Source: Polydactylus sextarius (taxonomy: Eukaryota > Chordata > Actinopteri > Polynemidae). Taken from it: a stretch of 64,000 nucleotides of DNA. The position numbers were made by a program, and so were the translations under genes. Where the stretch lies: positions 13,203,514 to 13,267,513 of the forward strand of contig CM028916.1 of NCBI GenBank assembly GCA_016801845.1, given 5' to 3'. The notes under the pieces are model-generated. The model made no database searches. It was not told the DNA's origin and saw nothing but the letters and a program-made list of their open reading frames with translations. Below are positions 60,641 to 64,000 of the stretch, in pieces. Within the stretch, counting starts at the first letter, position 1. Each line of letters opens with the position of its first letter.

Positions 60641-63600
60641 TCAACAAGGTTACTCAGTGACGTAAATAATTTCTCCTTTTCTCTCTCTCAAAACTGCGCA
60701 TATGACACATATTGACACATATTTTCCAGGTCTACAGGAATGTATATATGTGAGGAGGTATGATGACATGCTATATGATATTACAAGAAAGACCAGTGAC
60801 ATTACAAGAAAGACTAAGTGCTATAATTAACATTTTTCTGTTTCTGCTAAAGAGTGTTGGAAAAAAGGCAGATACTACTATCACTAAAAGGTAGACACTT
60901 TAGGAACAAACAAAATAAATTGTGATTCCAGTTAGTAGGATTGTTACATGTCTTTTAATTATTATCTTTGTGAGCCAATATGAAATCAATGTTTCCAGTT
61001 CTTTGGCAGGTGTCCAGATCCTTCCAAAGCTGACACTACATCCAGGATGTGTCTACCCATTTTTAAACAGGTGAAACATTATGGTTCAGTAGACCGTAAA
61101 ACACACAGGAACTTTGACTGTGACCTTTTTCATACAGTAGCCTTTTCTCTCCTCTCTTTGCTTTGTGCACAAGTCAATCTGGATCATTAATTTTACAGGC
61201 TCCCTGGGGCACAATGCATTCTTTGATGTTTTCTGATACACTGCACTTAACATTCCCCACGTACTTCTCATCACTCTCGAGCCTGACGTGACCGACAAAT
61301 AAGTTACATCCCATGCAACACACATACTTATCTAGACGCTGAGGAAAATAGGGAAAGGGCATGTGTTTTTGGCTCTTTGCCATCCTACAGCACAGCTGAG
61401 ATAAGGTCTCCATTTGATGATGTTGCTTGAGCTATGAGGCCAACTTGGTGGGGTCAGCATACTCTTGACTTGGACGGCACACATGTAGCCACACCTATAG
61501 AGTATAATGGTCAAGTCGATATTGTTTAAATTCTGCAGTGCAAGGAATCCCCCCAACATCCTCTTGCTCTGTTGTAAACAGGGAAATTATAATTTTACTT
61601 TTGCCCTAACTGTACAATCAGTAACCTACCTTTTATGAAATACAATAAAGAAAGGAAGCCTGATGCCCACATGGTCTACAATAAACTGCATGAATGAGTG
61701 TTATTAAAGGTATTTAACATGAACTCTGAAGACTACTTCTGTGTGTGTACAGAAATACAAGCTATAATGACTGTTTCCAAAAGAGGATATGTAACTCTAA
61801 GATTCAAGTCTGTGAGTTGGTATTTCAAGTCTGTGAGTTGGTATTTCAGATACCAGTGGTAGACTGAACTTTAAGGGCCTTGGTAGGAGATGCACACCTC
61901 ACTTTTAGTTGTAGCACATCATAGATACAGTTTGTCTAGGACATCTGAGTTTCAAGTTTAGTGAGTCCTGGCAAATGTTTGTTGGGACAGTTTTGGTTTT
62001 CAACATGTATCACCAGATTGTTATCAGTACTTGTCAGTATGCAAACAATTAGCTGTCATGCCAAAGATTAAGTCAGACTTTTCTAAATAGTTTCAGAAGG
62101 CTGGCTTCTACTTTTGTAAAGTACCTAGTAAAACATATCTCCATTCATGTTATCCATGATCTTGAAAGGTGCACTTTGTAGTTGTGCTACAAACTTGAAA
62201 GCTACACTAACTGGTCTCCTTTTGAAGAGTGAGGTGTTAAAACACCAATTGAATTATTGCAAATAGCCTTTGCATTCAGGGCTATGTTCATCCCATATTA
62301 TATAAAGCTGGGTTTCCTGCTGCCATTAGCTGTCTCTTTTTCATTGCACCAGTTGTGGTGATGGCAAATGACTCACAGCAATGACTAGTCCTGTTGTAAT
62401 GTTGACCAACTGACTGAAATTGTGGAAGCAAAATACTATGAAAATATACACATTTCTCAGCTAATATAATTTTTAAATTTAAATATGACTAAAATCTAAA
62501 GCCTTAGGATATTATTGTTTTATATTGGGACATAACTGTCTCACCTTCATTTCAGTCATTGTTATGAAATGTTTACACTTCCCAATCTGGCAGGTCCATA
62601 AAGACATGTTTGTCTCTAATTGACAAACTGGCAGGGGTGCTGTTGCTCCTTATTGCCTACAGGTAAAAAGCCTTAAAGTTATTCACTCTGCATCCCTAAG
62701 GAATCCTAGAAAAAACAAACCACCATGTTTGACCTTTGCAGAGCCTCTTGTAGCAACAGGCTCCTCTTACAACTCATATCAGCTTCCATTGAAGTACAAA
62801 CAAAGGCTCAGTAATAGTAACCAAATAGACACGCTGAGCTGAGGTCTGGCATGGGCAGGGGAACATTATGAGCACGAGGCAGATCCAGACAACGTTTAGA
62901 CACTTATTATGACCAAAAACAATAAATAACAGTTTTTAAGTGGGTTTCCATGTCCAGTATTTGTGGCAGACAAGTGGTCTATTAAAAACACTAGTCTAAT
63001 CATTGGTGTTAAAAAAAACCCAACTCTGATCAATAGCAGCTCACACTGTACATCAAAAGTCACAGTTTTCCAGCTTATATCCACAGTGACACTGGAGAGG
63101 ATGGTACTGCCAGGGGAGAAGCCCATTACAACTGATTTTATAAATATTTAGGCTTAGCCAAATTAAGCTGATTTGGGTACTTTACTCTGCTGGTCTGCCG
63201 TGAACACTTTAGTCTAAATCTGCTTAATTCGTACTGTGCCACTCTGCGAGAGTTTTGCATTCTTCAGAGATAATATAAATGCCTGATTTTGCGATTACAT
63301 CACCAGATATTTTTTGTGTTTAATAATACATGGATGCTATTAGGTTTTTAACTTTAATTAGTGACATACATTGGTGTGTGTTTTTGGAGCCTTTGAGTGC
63401 AAAAAATGGCTCCCATCATCAGCTGGGAAAGTCTGAGCAGATCTGTGATAATTGACTTGGGAAGCAAGGACCCTAGAAATCCTGGCAGTTGTGTATTATG
63501 GGTGAGTAAGTATCCAATACCAGGTTATTGTGGCGAGACAGCGGAGATGTTGTGGTCGAGGGCTAGGCTAAACTCTCTGGGTGAAGGGTAGTGATCTCTG

Positions 63601-64000
63601 CGGCTGACTGAAAGAACAATTACTGGAAGATTAAAAAGGGCTTCAAGAAAAAACACGATGAGGATTATGAAGAGCTGAAATAGAGAAGTTTGTTTTTCCA
63701 CTAAATGCTTTGCTCCATTTTAGATGTTAGACATTTTTGTGGAGCTCGATCGAAGAACGGGATGCAGACGAAAAGACTGTGGTTCATCTTTGATCCCTGG
63801 TCTCAAGGTGCTGGCTCTGACCACAACGTAAAAAAAAATGGAAAGTGATTCTGTTGTAAAATTAACCCAAATGGGTGTGTTTCATACCAAGAAATGGACA
63901 ATTTGTAAGATAAAAAAAATCGATCTGTTTCAACAAGACTGTGAGTCTCCAGCAATGCTAGCAGCTCTGTAAGGCTGTATTCGGGAACAGTGGCTCTTTA
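60641..64000. other. Right end of window, no gene recognised
   Basis: AT-rich DNA with a short tandem duplication at 61,803-61,848 and only short open frames. Nothing resembles a wnt or serine-protease exon. Confidence 0.5.
61803..61848. repeat. 21-bp tandem duplication (2.2 copies)
   Basis: The unit TTCAAGTCTGTGAGTTGGTA plus one T is repeated perfectly with period 21. Confidence 0.9.

Noticed and set aside
1..64000. CRISPR array, bacterial operon or intact virus
   Set aside because: No regularly spaced direct repeats, no dense co-directional genes with ribosome binding sites, and no viral polymerase or capsid-like frames were seen.
24000..64000. wnt9a, wnt3a or prss38 exons expected from mammalian synteny
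   Set aside because: None of the cysteine-rich WNT blocks or trypsin-type catalytic motifs appears in any frame inspected.

Overview
The window looks like nuclear DNA from a teleost fish, most likely a percomorph. It has AT-rich non-coding sequence, intron-split vertebrate genes with GT/AG junctions, many (CA)n/(GT)n microsatellites, and several interspersed repeats that I recognise as common in percomorph genomes. I see no bacterial-type operons, CRISPR arrays or intact viruses.

Genes are confined to about 4.2-19.4 kb. From left to right they are: gjc2 (+, a Cx45/Cx47-class connexin with a single coding exon), iba57 (+, 3 coding exons, mitochondrial 4Fe-4S assembly), jmjd4 (-, 6 coding exons, a JmjC oxygenase) and snap47 (+, 4 coding exons, a Qb/Qc SNARE-like protein). 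I reconstructed each coding sequence by hand from splice sites and reading phase; predicted lengths are 418, 361, 431 and 425 residues. iba57 and jmjd4 converge, and their candidate poly(A) signals lie about 45 bp apart. jmjd4 and snap47 are head to head, with 883 bp between start codons that hold a CRE/ETS-like promoter candidate. From memory, the pairs GJC2-IBA57 and JMJD4-SNAP47 are also neighbours on human 1q42, so this is a conserved vertebrate block. The four products do unrelated jobs: gap-junction coupling, iron-sulfur cluster maturation, translation-termination factor hydroxylation and membrane fusion.

From 19.4 kb to the end (about 45 kb) I find no convincing protein-coding gene. 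In mammals PRSS38, WNT9A and WNT3A lie beyond SNAP47, so this could be regulatory sequence of a downstream wnt locus; that is inference, because no wnt exon is visible. Recognisable items in the desert are: a decayed DNA-transposon relic with a Myb/SANT-like DNA-binding domain (about 36.8-37.7 kb, minus strand); two copies of a foldback repeat (38.2-38.7 and 44.5-44.7 kb); a teleost repeat at 54.9-55.1 kb; an unusually perfect palindrome at 21.2 kb; a palindrome centred on a STAT-type site at 51.6 kb; a TATA plus E-box/CRE cluster at 34.1 kb; several GC-richer blocks that may be conserved non-coding elements; and two orphan exon-like segments (20.3-20.7 kb minus, 43.9 kb plus). I found no clearly new biological system. 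The items most worth following up are the transposon relic, the foldback repeat pair, the palindromes and the orphan exons.
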